From a bacterium (GTDB taxonomy: Bacteria > Desulfobacterota_D > UBA1144), in contig NZWF02000015.1 of assembly GCA_002701605.2 (NCBI GenBank), positions 102,709 through 110,268 on the forward strand: a stretch of 7,560 nt of DNA, written 5' to 3'. The position numbers were made by a program, and so were the translations under genes. Numbering within the stretch: position 1 is the stretch's first letter; every line of letters begins with the position of its first letter. Shown here in pieces: positions 6,371-7,560 of this stretch. Under the pieces are notes generated by a model. It ran no database searches and was not told the origin of the DNA. It worked only from the letters and a program-made list of their open reading frames with translations.

Positions 6371-7510
6371 TTATAATGCTTTTAAAATTGTATTTATGTT
6401 CTTTTTAAAGCCAAAATAGCCTTTTTTACAATATTTATTGCTGATAATATCTATTTTCTTATATAAATAATTAAAATCGAGCTCTTTTGATTTCATATAA
6501 TTGAGATTTTTTCCAATTTGAGGATAGATAGCACATAGATTTGTATCTTTAAAATCTTGTAATTGTTCAATTTTTAATATATTTATAGATATATCTTTAT
6601 TAATTTTGCTTAAAAAATTCATTATAAGTTTTGCTTTAAAATTTAGTAAATTTTCTGAAATTGTATCATAATCATCTGATGATTCAGACATTATTACAGT
6701 AATTTGCTTAAAATTTTCATTAATAAAGTCTATTAGTTCTGGATATAGTGTATTTTCAAAGATAATTAAGTCCTTAAAAAGCTTAAAATCAGCATTTATC
6801 ATAACTGGTTCAATTGGTTCGTGACTAATTTCTTCAACTAAACATTCTGGAGATTCATTTAGTTCTACATTTAAATATTTACCATTTGTGAACTTTTCTA
6901 TATTCCAATTCTGAGCAATATAATGCTTCCCTTTTGTTTGAATACCACCTACCCATCTCCAAGATAAAGTGTTAGATGCGGGATCACCATCAAATAAATA
7001 TTTTAGAAACAACCCTGCTCCTAGCTGCCAGGGTAGCTTGAGTGTAAAAATCCATATGCTGGCAAATATCATTCTTGTGTGGTTATGAAGATAGCCTGTC
7101 TCTTTAAGTTCTGAAACCCAATCATTCATACACTCAATACTAGATTCTGAGTTTATTACTTTATTATAAGTTTCATCATTTTTATACTTACTAATTAAAG
7201 AATTAAAATCATTCACATAAGATGTCCAAACAGTAGGTCTTCTCTCTAACCATCCTTTCCAGTAAGTTCTCCATAAAACTTCTTGAATAAACTTTTCTAT
7301 TTTTGAATAAGAGTATTTATTAAGTGCTTTCTTAATAATTTCACTTTCAGATAGAACACCATGAGTGATATATGGAGATAAACATGAGGTATTAGATCTA
7401 TTCTCAGGACCATAATCATAATTTCTTTTAGTAGAATAATTATTAAGAGATTCCTCAATAAATATATCCAGTTTTTCCAATGCTGCTTCTCTGGTAGGAG
7501 TAAAAATCAT
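6371..7510 (-). CDS. Short photolyase-like FAD protein without antenna domain, with C-terminal alpha/beta extension
   Basis: The 379-residue protein starts at MIFTPTREAALEKLDIF, directly at the FAD domain; the N-terminal antenna domain of photolyases is absent. Residues 43-62 (CLSPYITHGVLSESEIIKKA) and EVLWRTYWKGW (77-87) match the FAD and lesion-binding helices. LHNHTRMIFASIWIFTLKLPWQLGA (141-165, motif shown in part as HNHTRM and LPWQLG) and DGDPASNTLSWRW (174-186) follow. Trp161, Trp184, Trp186 and Asn180 align with E. coli PhrB W359, W382, W384 and N378, so key photochemical residues are kept. A GK.Y.A.NI..FTNG segment closes the core near 211. The last 150 residues alternate strand and helix (KDLIIFENTLYPELI, ITVIMSES, ISINILKI) and end in CKKGYFGFKK. 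This extension looks like a family trait. Antenna-less 'short photolyase-like' proteins are known; whether this one repairs CPDs is inference. No Shine-Dalgarno; TATAAA lies six bases before ATG. Confidence 0.85.
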   Translation of the reverse strand: MIFTPTREAALEKLDIFIEESLNNYSTKRNYDYGPENRSNTSCLSPYITHGVLSESEIIKKALNKYSYSKIEKFIQEVLWRTYWKGWLERRPTVWTSYVNDFNSLISKYKNDETYNKVINSESSIECMNDWVSELKETGYLHNHTRMIFASIWIFTLKLPWQLGAGLFLKYLFDGDPASNTLSWRWVGGIQTKGKHYIAQNWNIEKFTNGKYLNVELNESPECLVEEISHEPIEPVMINADFKLFKDLIIFENTLYPELIDFINENFKQITVIMSESSDDYDTISENLLNFKAKLIMNFLSKINKDISINILKIEQLQDFKDTNLCAIYPQIGKNLNYMKSKELDFNYLYKKIDIISNKYCKKGYFGFKKNINTILKAL

Positions 7511-7516
7511 AATACA

Positions 7517-7522
7517 TTTATA
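7517..7522 (-). promoter_or_regulatory. Candidate -10 element placed for a leaderless short-photolyase transcript
   Basis: On the minus strand TATAAA is followed by TGTATT and then the ATG, the same hexamer and spacing as at sixA. No Shine-Dalgarno is present and no clear -35 box is seen within the 50 bp left in the window. Confidence 0.4.
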
Positions 7523-7533
7523 AATTACCAGTT

Positions 7534-7560
7534 ATGATAAAAAATATGTTGAAAGCAATT
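7534..7560 (+). CDS. Possible start of a divergent gene cut by the window edge
   Basis: An ATG at 7534 opens a frame, MIKNMLKAI, that is still open at the right edge. It faces away from the short photolyase gene, as expected for a divergent neighbour 23 bp away. Nine codons and no Shine-Dalgarno give almost no support; the ATG at 7546 in the same frame is an equal candidate. Confidence 0.15.

Noticed and set aside
6364..6385. AAGC...GCTT inverted repeat between the two photolyase-like genes, as a terminator
   Set aside because: The stem is only four pairs before a mismatch, too weak to call.

Overview
The window is about 70% A+T and very compact, with intergenic gaps mostly under 50 bp. It looks like a streamlined free-living (probably surface-ocean) proteobacterium. 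TypA reads closer to alphaproteobacterial TypA than to that of E. coli: it has YASGRDGW at the G5 region, EEVTIDVDEEYS before the C-terminal half, and a basic RLRKK...PNERKR tail. A low-GC pelagic alphaproteobacterium is therefore my best guess, with a SAR86-like gammaproteobacterium as the alternative. This is inferred from motif memory, not from a search.

Layout. At the left edge, on the minus strand, lies the N-terminal part of a short-chain dehydrogenase, preceded by a small DUF805 membrane protein. Transcription diverges at about 701-839 into a plus-strand pair: a 54-residue YdcH/DUF465 protein (its stop is followed closely by the next start) and a secreted Bax-type glucosaminidase. A translationally coupled minus-strand pair of unrecognised genes follows, one membrane and one exported. 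Next come a SixA-type phosphohistidine phosphatase on plus and TypA/BipA on minus, which share the four bases of their overlapping stop codons. A 356-bp gap upstream of typA holds what looks like a coding fossil and an inverted repeat.

The right third is the most distinctive part. It holds a convergent pair of photolyase/cryptochrome-superfamily genes, 7 bp apart. The 480-residue protein has the usual antenna-like N-terminal domain plus FAD domain, but appears to have lost most of the canonical tryptophan triad and other active-site residues. The 379-residue protein has no antenna domain and starts directly in the FAD domain. It keeps the canonical residues the first protein lacks, and carries an extra C-terminal alpha/beta region of about 150 residues. 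Together they imply blue-light/UV-damage biology, as expected in sunlit water.

Regulation. Only ydcH has a clear Shine-Dalgarno sequence. Three genes (DUF805, sixA, short photolyase) instead have a -10-like hexamer ending exactly six bases before ATG, which would place +1 on the A of the start codon (leaderless mRNAs). No RNA genes, CRISPR arrays, insertion sequences or origins were seen.
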